DNA of 64,000 nt from Augochlora pura. Lineage: Eukaryota > Arthropoda > Insecta > Hymenoptera > Halictidae. This document shows positions 36,389 through 47,130 of this stretch, piece by piece. The DNA is taken from positions 20,087,640 through 20,151,639 of the forward strand of contig NC_135781.1 of the NCBI RefSeq assembly GCF_028453695.1, given 5' to 3'. Position numbers and translations under genes: made by a program. The notes beneath the pieces were generated by a model. That model ran no database searches. It worked only from the letters and a program-made list of their open reading frames with translations, and was not told the DNA's origin. Every line of letters starts with the position of its first letter. Positions within the stretch are counted from its first letter, which is position 1.

Positions 36389-38180
36389 CATTGGGCTTAA
36401 TATCTTCCGATAAAGTTTTCGATGAAATAACTCTGTCTGTCCGAAGGTTGTATCAGAGTAAAGTGTCGCTAAATCCCTCGATCGGGACCATTGCGCGGCG
36501 TGGAAGGCAGGAAGAAACATCGGAAGAGGTGCAGACGTCGACGGTGCACCATGAGGCGATCCCGGGTCCGTGCAGGATAGACACTTTAATAGACGTAATG
36601 AGGGTAATTGAGTTTTCAAATCATTCGTTTTGATTACATCTACGCACGGACCGGTGGGCGAAACATAGGGTAGGTAATTACGGACCGCCCAGTCCCAAAA
36701 GAGCAGGTGCCTCTCGGCCACGAGATCGAGGTGTGAGGTTCAAATACTTGGACCGCCCTAATAGCCTCGAGGTTACAGGTCCCTTCGAGAAACCGGAGGG
36801 ACCAGACTGGCCTCGTACGCCGGCGAAGATGCTGCGCTCGTCCTGCATCGCCGATATACATACACCTGTACCCTATGGTGGTTGTGCCGCATCTATATAG
36901 CCCGGAATAATAGTACCGGAGAAGAATGCATCCTTCGGGGTGACGTGAGAATCGATGCCGGCGAACGAGTCCTCGTTTCGGATTAATAACACTCTTTACC
37001 GCGAAGATGTATATTCCCAGGACCGCGGGCGTTCGGATACCCTTTAACAGAAGCTTCCCTGGGAAACGGAGATTTTTTCTGCGACATCCACGGCGAAATT
37101 TTGTATCTTTCTTGCGCCGGCAGCTGCCACCGTGGATTACTTAAATCGCAGGGTTCCGGACGCATAAGTGGCACTAGCTTTGGGAACACGCCACAGTGTT
37201 GCGCCAGCAGTGTTGTGAAATACGTCCTGTAACGACGGTAATTAATTCTCGAACGCTGCGCGGCCGTTCTGCAAAGTATTCGACGTTGCACGAAAGATCG
37301 GCCGACACCCATGCCAGAAAATATTCGATCGCGATCGTGAATAAGAATTTTGATTGAATTATTTCATCGTTTATCAACCATTAAACGTGAACCATTATAA
37401 TCATTCAAAAACGATGCATTTGTAATGCGCAAACGTAAAATATTATTAGTATAATATTCCGAATAAATCTCGCAGTGTTTGTGCGTTCAATATAAAATGT
37501 ATTACATAAAAACGAATATCTTTATGACATCGTGTTAGCCACTTGAACCATTCATCTTTGTTCTGAAGACATTTTATGTATTTGTAAACAATAAAGATAT
37601 TTTAGGTGGCTCACTTGGGATGATTTAAAATTAAGATAAACAGCGGTATGTTTAAAGTTTTAAGCGATACGCAGAAGATGTCATTTATTTATGTCAATGA
37701 AGATTGTGTCGAATTGGCGCGAGAGTATCAAGATAACTGAGATAACCGATGTTTATTCCGTAAAAAAGCACCAAATTATTCAAGCGAGAACATTGATTCG
37801 GGGTGCGACTCATTAAATTCGTAATTAAAGCGTTCCAGCAGGCGTAAATTCGTTAACGAGGTTGAGTACTGCGGCTCGTTTTGTATCGTATCGTTATCCG
37901 AATCCGTGTAAAGTGCCGCTAGTCCATTACAAGGGATTATTAAATTCTATAACGGACGTTTGGATCAAGGCCAAAATGCGCCGCGGTTGTTCGCACGCTC
38001 GACGGTCACGGATACACCCACGCAACTGAGATAAAAGGCTAAGAAGGGAAAATGGACGACTCGGAAACGATAGGTGAACAAAAAGCGAACACGGCTGCGT
38101 GGTTCTTTTTCCATTTCAAACAGCATTAGGAAACAGCATCACGCGATCCTAGAACGCTAGATCATTGTCATAACCTTCAC
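36389..38180. other. GC-rich block 16 (two parts), candidate regulatory DNA
   Basis: GC-rich at 36389-37340 and again at 37690-38160, separated by ~350 bp of AT-rich DNA. Minus-strand frames at 36335-36721 and 36983-37312 have no domains. A GGTAATTAATTC core lies near 37238-37249. Confidence 0.35.
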
Positions 38181-38326
38181 ATAATTGTTTACGCCATTTA
38201 TATTGTTTATATTATTCATATTGTTCGTTTAATCGTCTATTTTATATAATTATATTACATTATGCTTTCTATTTGTAATTTTTTTCAATTTTTTGATGCA
38301 ATTTTTTAACTATATCATCCAAACTT

Positions 38327-38460
38327 TTAACCTTTAACCGAACTATGATGGCCACGCAACTTTCAAGAAGCCATGCATTGAAATATATTAATATAATTAC
38401 TTAAAAATCCACGTGATCCTCTATGATCTCATCATGTTCGTACTATTTCAACGAAAATTT
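38327..38460. mobile_element. TTAA-ended repeat end, related to 50061
   Basis: TTAACCTTTAACCGAACTATG followed by ACGCAACT and, further on, ATTACTTAAAAATCC... GATCCTCTATG. The same order with differences starts at 50061 (TTAACCCTTAACCGGATTATG). Both begin on TTAA. A partner end was not found, so these are probably truncated copies of one family. Confidence 0.5.
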
Positions 38461-38482
38461 ATTTGCACCAACTGCCACTTTC

Positions 38483-38540
38483 TTAACACTTTGCCGGTCA
38501 CATGTCACGTACAAATCTCTTCGCTCGTCGCCGGTCGTTT
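38483..38540. mobile_element. T7-type terminal sequence (TTAACACTTTGCCGGTC)
   Basis: The end reads TTAACACTTTGCCGGTCAC. It resembles the ends of the T7 element at 39523-39716 (TTAACACTTTAGCGACC and, reversed, TTAACACTTTACCAACCGG). It is cut off 58 bp later by a T3 end. It may be one end of the degraded piggyBac element whose transposase remnant lies at 39076-39270. Confidence 0.5.
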
Positions 38541-38690
38541 TTAATCCCTTGCACTATTACATCTTTCAGAGCTACATTGATTACGACTGTTTTGTCCTTA
38601 ATTATTTCCTTGATGTCATGAGATGATTCTAGTGTCGTGATTGTCCTCGTTTACTTTCATTCCTAAATTTCAATTTTAATTGATGTTTAT
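38541..38690. mobile_element. T3 family MITE, truncated copy 4
   Basis: Starts TTAATCCCTTGCACTATTAC like copy 1, and continues with TTTTGTCCTTAATTATTTCC, TTGTCCTCGTTTACTTTCATT and TCCTAAATTTC in the family order. The right end and final ~90 bases are missing. It sits inside a T7-type end, i.e. a nested insertion. Confidence 0.6.
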
Positions 38691-39075
38691 GTATTGTCGT
38701 TTGTAAAAATTATAAATATTTTATTATTAAAATATTATGTTATTTTTAAGATGATAGAAATTCAGATCAAAATGTAATATATCTAAGAATATATATGGGT
38801 TACTTTAAATTAAAAATTTTTATATATAAATGGATTTAAAAGTAAATTTTAATAGATTTAAATTTAGAAGATTTAAATTTTGTTTCGATTTAATAGAGAT
38901 GATTGGCAGCTCTAAGTTTTACTAATCTCATCATTAGTTCTTATGAGTTTTCAATTCTGTCCCCCTATTTTTGTGAAATTTCGAAAATATACATATGTAA
39001 ATAAATGTAAAATTTTTTTTTATTTACATATTTCGTTATTTAAATTTTCTTTGGTAATTACTCAGTATTTCTCTT
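38691..39075. other. AT-rich DNA next to a piggyBac remnant
   Basis: Low-complexity AT-rich sequence with repeated ATTTAAATTT-like words near 38830-38882. If the surrounding element is a degraded piggyBac, this would be its 3' non-coding part. Confidence 0.35.
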
Positions 39076-39270
39076 TTAGATATATGAAGCAAAACAATTT
39101 CTAAGATGTAACACAACTCCACAAGACTTGCACATTAACTTTGTTGTCTTTCTTTTTTTGTTTTTGGAACATACATGGCAGTTTCTTCGTTTTCGTTTGT
39201 TAGTTTCGGAAACGAGTATTAGCTGGTGTTGTTTTAGCTAACCGGGAAATCTGTCGATCTCATCATGATG
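39076..39270 (-). pseudogene. piggyBac transposase C-terminal remnant
   Basis: Read on the minus strand, 53 codons end at a TAA (39076-39078) and show a C-terminal cysteine-rich domain: basic run NKRKRRN, then C-x2-C (CHVC), 12 residues, C-x2-C (CKSC), then LH, three residues and CF. This arrangement is the DNA-binding RING/PHD-like tail of piggyBac transposases. Upstream in the same phase is a stop (39238-39240) preceded by HHDEIDRFPG, which fits the linker before that domain in the family. Further upstream I see no continuous frame; the catalytic core is missing or unrecognisable. It is a dead fragment, and possibly a relic of the element that once mobilised the TTAA-flanked MITEs nearby. 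Confidence 0.75.
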
Positions 39271-39389
39271 CGACAAGTACTTATCACAAATACTTATAAA
39301 AATAAAAAATTTGCTGACGTGTGTAACTTATTGCTATTGTATTTAAACAAAACAGCAAGAGAACACCACGCCGTATTGGGCGGTACCAT

Positions 39390-39508
39390 GCGCGTTACAT
39401 TACTGTGGTATCGCCGGCTATTAAGTGATAATTTGCGCGTTACACTACTGTGGTGTCGCCGGCTATTAAGTGATAATTTGCGCGTTACACCATTCTAGTG
39501 ACGCCGGA
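39390..39508 (+). repeat. 45-bp tandem repeat, 2.6 copies
   Basis: Units start at 39390, 39435 and 39480 with GCGCGTTACA; the first two are nearly identical and the third is partial and diverged. The period is divisible by three, so the plus frame 39265-39498 reads a 15-residue repeat (RVTLLW.RRLLSDN). This probably reflects repeated DNA rather than a protein. The GC-rich words GTCGCCGGC resemble sequences near piggyBac-type ends. Confidence 0.85.
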
Positions 39509-39522
39509 CGCCATAATATTAA

Positions 39523-39716
39523 TTAACACTTTAGCGACCAGGCATTTGGCCATAAAAATTTAGCTCAATGTTACATTTTCGTTTCTATTTTGATTTTATT
39601 AATTTTATTAATCTCAATAATATATATTGAATTAGTGGCCACCATGACAAGCGATTCACAGGTTATCGTCAGGGGTAAGAAGCCGATTTATAGGCTACCG
39701 GTTGGTAAAGTGTTAA
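39523..39716. mobile_element. T7 family TTAA-flanked MITE
   Basis: A 194-bp element from TTAACACTTTAGCGACCAGG to CCGGTTGGTAAAGTGTTAA; reversed, the right end is TTAACACTTTACCAACCGG. The inverted repeat has ten identical terminal bases then partial match. It lies immediately after the tandem repeat and ~250 bp from the piggyBac remnant. Confidence 0.7.
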
Positions 39717-40140
39717 GATAGTTATCTATAGAAAAAGTTGAGACATCATTAATGAAAATGGAAAGAGTTGTGCGTATTCGAAAAAGTCGATCGGTTACGA
39801 TAAGAGAATCGCGTATAATAAAAATGTCTCCAACGAACGCACAAAAATAATTACATAATGATGTAATAATTAAACAGCGTATCTTCACGCAAAATACAAA
39901 TTTACTGCATCAATTGCAAGACATAAAGGTCAAGCGTAACCTTATTTCTTTCTTTAATACTCTTAACGAGTATACCACCATTTTGAACTTTCTTGAACTT
40001 TTTCGCACATTTTTTAGCCGTTTTCGCCACACATTCATAAAATACACAGTCTGGCAATAACTATTTCCAATAAAGCTAATTCTAATCGAATTTATATTTC
40101 CCCTTCTAAATTACCATCCAATAAATAAGAAATGGTCTCC
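39717..40140. other. AT-rich noncoding stretch
   Basis: 39895-39960 resembles part of 15180-15250 (TGCATCAATTGCAAGA). Nothing else recognised. Confidence 0.4.
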
Positions 40141-41130
40141 TAGGTTCAGCGGAGCCGCAGCGACGCTGCAGAACCATTTATGCAACTGTAATTGGCAGCC
40201 CAGTGAAGGGTTAAACAAGGGTAATTACGACCGCAGAAGTACGATTTTACACGATAGGTAAAATTCTGTAGCACTTGCCTCGGTTCACATCCGATGACGC
40301 AGCTCGCGTCATTTCCGGGTCTATAGCCGGTAATAATCGACGCAGCCTATGTTACGTGGATATTTATAGCGGAATCGGTTGCACTTTAGTTTTGCCAGAA
40401 CTCTGTAATTAATGGAGGTATCTGGAAATAAACGCGGGCATATGACTGTCTGACGAATCGGCTGGATCGATGACCTTGGGTGAAAGGTGAGCCGATAGCG
40501 AGCACCGCCAGGTCGATTTCCAGCGTCGCCGGTCCGTTAAAGTAATAACAAGCGAACGGGCGATCCGTTTGCGATATAAACCAATCAAACCCATCAAATA
40601 TTTTCGCGAGGAACGGTATCGGTCCGTGCGCGGTTCGGATGTCCGTGTTCATCGCGGCCGATATGGCTTAGCGTTTCCACATTTATCGCGCATAGAAACT
40701 CTATTATACAGTCCACGCAGTCGCGCCGTAGTTTCCCGTGTAGGCGCACGTGCGATTCACGCTCGCTGTTGGCTGTAATTGTCTAATGTGCAGCCGCGAT
40801 ACGTATATCGGCCGCCATGGTACCGGGCGATATTCTGCTCGCGGATACCGGCCAATACGCTTCAAATTGATAGGCTTCAATTAATACAGCCCGGGCCTGG
40901 TCTGCCATGACACTGACTCGATAATACCGGGTTTATGAGGGTTTTAGCCGGAGCGTGTCACATCCGTCGGCCAACTAGCTTCGTTTACGCGCGCGACCCG
41001 ACTCTGAGCCTGCTCCCACGCGGGTGCGAGCGATCCGCGAGCACTCTCGACACATGGCGCTGGAGATCGTCGGAAAACTGACCGAAATTCACATTTTGAG
41101 TGCCACGTCCGACGTGTAAGATTCAGCGAA
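40141..41130. other. GC/CpG-rich block 17, candidate regulatory DNA
   Basis: CpG-rich. Near its start, GCAGCGACGCTGC is an inverted word and GAAGGGTTAA (40205-40214) looks like a lone TTAA-type end. The 62-99-codon frames overlap on opposite strands. Confidence 0.35.
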
Positions 41131-43695
41131 TCTTTCGTCAAAATAAAACTGAATTCTCTTCGCTCCGATTTCGCAATTATATTATATCTCTAACTTGAAA
41201 AATTGTCGTCTTGTACGCTCTGTAAACTGCGAATGTTTGACGCATAATTTTTTTAGATTATGAAAAAAATATATTTTCTATTTTACATATTTCTCATATT
41301 GCTTACGTATTGCATATTTATCTTTGAACACATATGTAATAATGTATTGCATGTTATTCAACGTATACATGCATATGTCAATCAAAGGAATTTGTTATCG
41401 TAGTTAAATAAAGTGGTTATTTTTAACGTTATATTATTTATATTTTATTTGAAGTATTGGTAACAACTTCACGAATAAATATATACGAGTTGTTGGCTAA
41501 CTTGCGTAAACTGTAGTTGCTATGTCTACAAAGTAATAGAAAGGAGTAGAACCATAAGGAACTCTGATTTTCCAAAATTACATTTCTTAACATTTATTGT
41601 TCATGGTTTATTTTACAACGGTCATATACAATCTCTTTTTTAGAAAAAAAATAATAACCTTTTGTTAACCATCTCGCGATCGTTTAATTTTAGTTGTATA
41701 CAGTTTTTATGTTATAAATACATTTATTCACCCCGCATTCACATAATTAAGCTAGCAAATATAATTTCTATATAATTGCTTCCCATTTAATGATTCAATA
41801 CAGATCATAAATCAATCCCTGCGCTAAAATTGCTTATCTTCAATTTTGTCTAAACTAGACGAATAATCCGTTGCACGGTGTACCAAGTCGATGAACATGG
41901 AAACTTTTTTAATTAACACTAGAACTACCGAGCCCTACATGCGACTAATGTATACTTTATTACACCAATACCAAGACTGAATGTATTCAAACTTCCTATA
42001 ATTTATATTATAATATATACTTCGGTAAAGAAGTATGCACTTGTTCTAAAAATATTTGTATAATATGGGCAATTGTAAAAGAACAAATGAGAAATCAACT
42101 TTGATTGCTTTAGTAGCTCTAATCTTAATAAAATGATTAATTTTTCATCAAATATTGTACCCGCAACGATTATCGCGCATTCCCTATCTCCCCGAGGAAT
42201 CATGTGACCCATTTAAACGAACCGCCCGTTAGAAATTGCAACGTGAAATTGTTACGATCATTGTCCGATCAATTAGGCAGATAGCTCCAATTTTTCGGCA
42301 GTATCTTGCCGAGCAAACTCCGGTGTGCTGTAAATCTATTTATCCGTGGCAAATATTGCAAATGTGTTGTGAATAATTCAGGAGAAGAAAAACCGTCGGC
42401 CACGGCACTGCAAACTTGTTACTTCGCAAAAATATTGTTCGCCAGGCCAGATAAACATGTAATGCACATGCATATGCACCGAGTTGCAAACGGGCGCGAT
42501 GGTGTGTCGCTCACGTGCATACCGTCCGACGTGTGGCGGCCCCGTACGTGTGAATTCCTCTACAATGAATATGCATAGAGCAGGCACGTTTGTCTAGGAC
42601 CTACATATGTAAACATTTTAATCACAACCCAGATATGTATGTATCTCGAAACGTCTACCAATCTGGAATAATCTAAGTCGTATTATTATCGCATCGGGTT
42701 AATCAGCTTGTAATTCACCGGACTGAAATGCTGGTTTGGAACGAGTCCAATCGTACTCACCCCTTAACTCTTCCCGAGCCTTATTGTTCCTGCTACAATG
42801 ACCAAACCGACGATAATCGACCATTATAACAAATTATTATTACCACGCTGCTAGATCGAAGTTGTATTTACAAATACACGCTCTCGCATGCTGCTCGATA
42901 TAATATCCGATAACATTATCTTAGAGGGCGCAGTATGAATGTACTCTTAACCACATAAACTGATTAAAGATAGGAAAACAATAGATCTATAGTGATTTAA
43001 TTGGCTTTAAAGAATTTCTCTACAGTGTAGAGAATAAAACTATTTCTGATTTTCCATTCGTATTTGACTCGTACTCGTCTTTGAAAAAAGTAAGTTTCGC
43101 CCTTTAAACCCTACGGTACCGTGTCTGGGTTTTTTCAAAGCCAGAGCTCGAGGTCTGCCGTGACCATTTGACACTTGATGTCATGTACCACTTGTTTATG
43201 GTGAGTCGGTTAGTAAAATAACGAAAAGATAAGGATTTCTATTAATAGATATAATTAGGAAACTTTATTCAAGCCTACTGTTCTCGCTGAATATCAAAAT
43301 ATATAATATAAATTCGCTCTTTTCGGGCGAAAGTGTAACTATCACCACTTCAACTCTTTCCTAGTGTGTTCTAATATTTCCATTGAAGGCAGGCGTCTTC
43401 TCTGGCTCACATACACATGCACCCATACAGGCAGCTGACATTTATGTTAAAGCACTGTCAACAAGTGCAGAAAGAGATATAGAAAATGTAATTAATACGT
43501 AGAAGAAAACTATGTTGAGATAATAGTAGTAATGATAATCATAATAATAATGATGATAATAATAACAAAATTTTAGTTGAGTATGTCTTTATTGTATAAG
43601 ATCGAATGTGGAGCTACGCGTGAACGCTGCGAGGTACTGCGAGAGTTTAGGTGACCGTAATATAGAGTATCGTTAGATCTTTCTTCACAAACATA
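41131..43695. other. Mixed AT-rich stretch
   Basis: At 41913 TTAACACTAGAACTACC begins a sequence that matches the reversed right end of 55462-55951 for ~40 bases (AGCCCTAC, GCGACTA), a probable partial copy. 42160-42800 is moderately GC-rich. A TAA/GAT-rich patch lies at 43520-43567. No gene recognised. Confidence 0.4.
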
Positions 43696-43958
43696 TTAAT
43701 CCTTTCGGTACGAGCACTCTATCCGCCATGATACTCTCGCTGTACTGCCTTGTCCTCCTTTATTTATACAAAGGATGTATATAGATCTTTATAATATTCT
43801 CCTAAGCGTTAAATAAAAATTATGCTTGATAAAACAGTGTTTTTTTTAACAAAAATTGTTGCTTCCAGCTGTGATATTAAGAGATATATAATTCTGTTAT
43901 TTATATCGGTCGTCGCATGGATGCCGGATATATCCGTCACTCGTACTGAAGGGGTTAA
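43696..43958. mobile_element. T6 family TTAA-flanked MITE
   Basis: A 263-bp element from TTAATCCTTTCGGTACGAGC to CACTCGTACTGAAGGGGTTAA; the right end reversed is TTAACCCCTTCAGTACGAG. The first ~19 bases pair with three differences, and GCCATG/GCATGG words continue further in. Only copy in the window. Confidence 0.75.
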
Positions 43959-44945
43959 ACTTAAATGTCATTAATTTTTCACCTGAGAATTAGCAGGTGT
44001 CCGTTTTTAATAAACGATTTAGTAACTACATTTTATGAAAAACTAACACAGCCAGACAAAGGTTATAATTTTATCATTTAAAATGAACTCAGATACTCAA
44101 ACACCTGTGTTCAATGACAAATTCTTCGTTAATTCTTCATTTGTATAAGTCTTTTCATATTACAAATGTGTAGAATACGTGCTATATTAGAGCAACAGTT
44201 ATCGTATTAAGCATAGTAATTATTTAAGACTTAAAAAACATATATACGAAAACCACGCGCACTGCACACATTTCTAGCGCGTGTTTTCGTTCGGTGACAA
44301 CACTTCGGCAGACTGGACTCCGGAAGCGAAAGGGTTAAAGTCATATGCAATGGATTTTCTGTTGCTCAGAAGTAGTCCGTTAAAAGAAGGATAGAACTTA
44401 AGGGTTAACACTCTCGCAGAAGTAGTTTCCCTTATTGGCAGAAATGATTTCCAACAATAAACAATTTCCACGAGAAACTCCAATCAGTCTAATTATAGAT
44501 TAGCCACGCTTTCTGACTCTAGTCACCATCTCCTCCATGGTCGCCATTTTCGACTATTATTTACGGAACTAAAAGCGAGTGCAACGCGCGACGGTAGCCA
44601 GGTAGCGTAGAACAATCGAAACAAAGCGAAACAGATGCAACAATTACAAGCTTTAATACATGAGAGTATTTGTAATTACTAATTACTAATTGGCATCTTG
44701 ATTAACTTTTCATTGCATTATACAAGAAACGTGTTGTACTACACACATATGTTTTATATTTATGTTCTATCATATGATGTTTTTAATCGGTTATCATACA
44801 CATCTTAGATATATTTATTCAATATTTATGAAGTATAAGTAAAAGTAATCATGCTTTGCTCGCTCTATTATTTTCATGTTCGCAGGCATGCAATGTATTA
44901 TTCAAGTACAGGTATTTTACGAATATCTTACGCGTACGTTAACGT
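43959..44945. other. AT-rich noncoding stretch
   Basis: Two lone TTAA-type ends: GCGAAAGGGTTAA (44326-44338) and CTTAAGGGTTAACACTC (44398-44412). No partner ends or genes found. Confidence 0.4.
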
Positions 44946-45195
44946 TTGACCCCTTGCCGTACTTTAACGAATCAGACTTGGGATGGAGATTTCTAGTAAT
45001 AAACTGTTAAATATGAATGTTTATCCGCTCCTTTCAGTAGGAAGCAAATTTAATTCTCTTGTCATCAATTTTCAAAAATTCAACTGGATGTAAGCACAGA
45101 ATAAATATAAATTCCTTTTTGTTCTAACAAATTAGTGTGATCGAAAAAATTCTAATCATAGTAATCGTAAAGATAATGGTAAGGCAAGGGTTTAA
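44946..45195. mobile_element. T4 family TTAA-flanked MITE, copy 2 (inverse orientation)
   Basis: From TTGA-CCCCTTGCCGTACTTTAACG to GGTAAGGCAAGGGT-TTAA, 250 bp. Its left part is the reverse complement of the right part of 23032-23279 (TCAGACTTGGGATGGAGATT against TCTCCGTCACGAGTCTGA), so it lies in the opposite orientation. Confidence 0.75.
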
Positions 45196-45616
45196 GGTCA
45201 AGAACCGGAAGGTAATGTCGGAGAAACGAGAAAAAGAAACGTTATGACAAACTAAATGATGCAAGGGGCAAGAAGATAGGGGAATCGGTCGTACGCTTCA
45301 CCTAGCCTTTTTCAATTTGTTCTAATACTAGACTTTTTATTATTATTGATTAAGTTACGCGCTAAACAGGAGATGTGATTAGGTGGTGCGGGCGACTGAT
45401 TCCCCTTGCTCCTGGCGTCAATTAGCTTGTGGGTCTTCTCGTTTACCAGTAGAAGTGGGTTTCGGGAGGTCATACAAAAGTGGGGACTACGGGTGTGCCG
45501 ATCAGGCGAAGCGAGTGAGATACCTTCCCCCTTATCAATGTACAGTAATTATTTACTCGATATACTATACAAAATAGGGTAGTATTTTAGTACTTTCGAT
45601 TAGTTTTCGAGCATAA
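45196..45616. other. Mixed noncoding stretch
   Basis: 45360-45540 is less AT-rich than its flanks and has a 64-codon plus frame (45383-45577) with no recognisable similarity. Function unknown. Confidence 0.3.
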
Positions 45617-45848
45617 TTAAACTCTCAGGCACGATTGAATTTTGCGCGAATGAATTTGTTCATAACTAAATTACCATCTTTCTTAATATGTACTTTTCTT
45701 ACTCTAGCTATACATATATTTTTTTTTCTTAGTGTATTGTATATATACATTTGTCATTTTACTCGTTTATTTTAACAACTAATAATACAATTGAGTAAAG
45801 CGTGAAACATCCGCGAAAGCGGATGGCGCGTCGTGCCTAAGACGTTAA
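45617..45848. mobile_element. T1 family TTAA-flanked MITE, copy 3
   Basis: From TTAA-ACTCTCAGGCACGATTG to GGCGCGTCGTGCCTAAGACG-TTAA, 232 bp, both TTAA intact. It shares AACTAAATTACCAT and AATACAATTGAGTAAAGCG with the other two copies. Confidence 0.85.
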
Positions 45849-46000
45849 GTTTACATTTATCGAATACGGTATATTAAATTTTTCTATTAAAACATAAACA
45901 AAATAAAAGAATACAACAATTTAATATGCCCTATTTGATGAATATAAAGTTAGTTATTTCCGAAAACAAAGCAAAGGCAAGTTTTTACGGGAATAGAAAA

Positions 46001-46720
46001 TATGAAATAATTTTCCAGCGAAGATTCGGCGATCATTTAATTTCATTTGTCAGCGCGCTAATTGATTTCGGGACGCAGCGCGTTCGATCGCGTTCTTAAC
46101 GCGTCGAGAGGGCGTTCTCAAGAGGATCGATTGGCGGGAAGGAATTATCGCGGCTCGTCTCGCCCCGAATTTATCGGACATCCTGTGCACGCGTTCTCGC
46201 GCGGATACCGGCGAGCTTTGTGAGCAATTGTATCTCGTACACCGTGTATCGTTAAACGCGCTCGGTTAGCGAGCGTAGCCGCCCAGTCGTGTAGCGTAAT
46301 GCCCCGCGCAAGGTTCACGGTGTAACACGTTAAATGGCCCTTGCCCGAATTTCCTTTCGGTAATTAACTTCAGCGCGGAAGCGATATACGCATCTCTCGG
46401 CCATTTCTAATTAGAACGTCGAATTATCCGAGGGCATGGGAGTTCTTTGGCCCGTATAACGAATGTTTAAACATCGAACGAGAGCTACCGGCGACGAGCC
46501 CGCGCGACCAAGCGAAACGAACATTCGAAAAAGTTACCTTGGACCTCTCTCCGTCAGTTTTTTAATTGGATTCGGGGCAGAAGTTCGTCGATTCGTTAAA
46601 AATTTAGTTAGGTCGGTCGACTCTTTCATTTCGACCGGCTGAATTGTTTTCTCGCCGTCCGTCTGCTAGAAAAAAGCCGAGTCCGAGACGGCTCGAATTA
46701 TCAAGTACTGATACCTTTTT
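46001..46720. other. GC/CpG-rich block 18, candidate regulatory DNA
   Basis: CpG-rich with a TTTCGGTAATTAACTTC core near 46353-46369. There is no open frame above 60 codons here, so the composition does not reflect coding. Confidence 0.4.
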
Positions 46721-47130
46721 CTAACCGATGTTCTAAAAAAAAGACACGCGCTGAAATATTCGTGGAATCAATTGGCACCAGGATCCGTTTAGCACTTGAG
46801 CATAAATCTAGTTATGAAGTAACATATTATAAGTATTAACTTGAAAAATATATTAAGAAAAGATTTAAGAATCAAATTATGCCAACATATACGCGACGAT
46901 AGTAATGAAACCGTAAAATCTGGCAGAGAAATTTAAGAAATTAGTCACGATGATCTTGATAAAAATATACCAAAGACAATTTCATAAAATAAATATTTTT
47001 CTTGCACATTTGATATAAGAATCTTTAATAAACCATTTCTTCGCATATACGAAAAGGCTTGGATTTTACGCCACTTAAATTACTTCTAGTAGAAGGTTTC
47101 ATCTAAGAGTTAATTTAGGATAATCAATTT
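46721..47130. other. AT-rich noncoding stretch
   Basis: Nothing recognised. Confidence 0.4.

Noticed and set aside
39265..39498. 77-codon frame with a 15-residue repeat as a repeat protein
   Set aside because: The repeat is explained by a 45-bp DNA tandem array next to transposon relics, and the frame has no other support.
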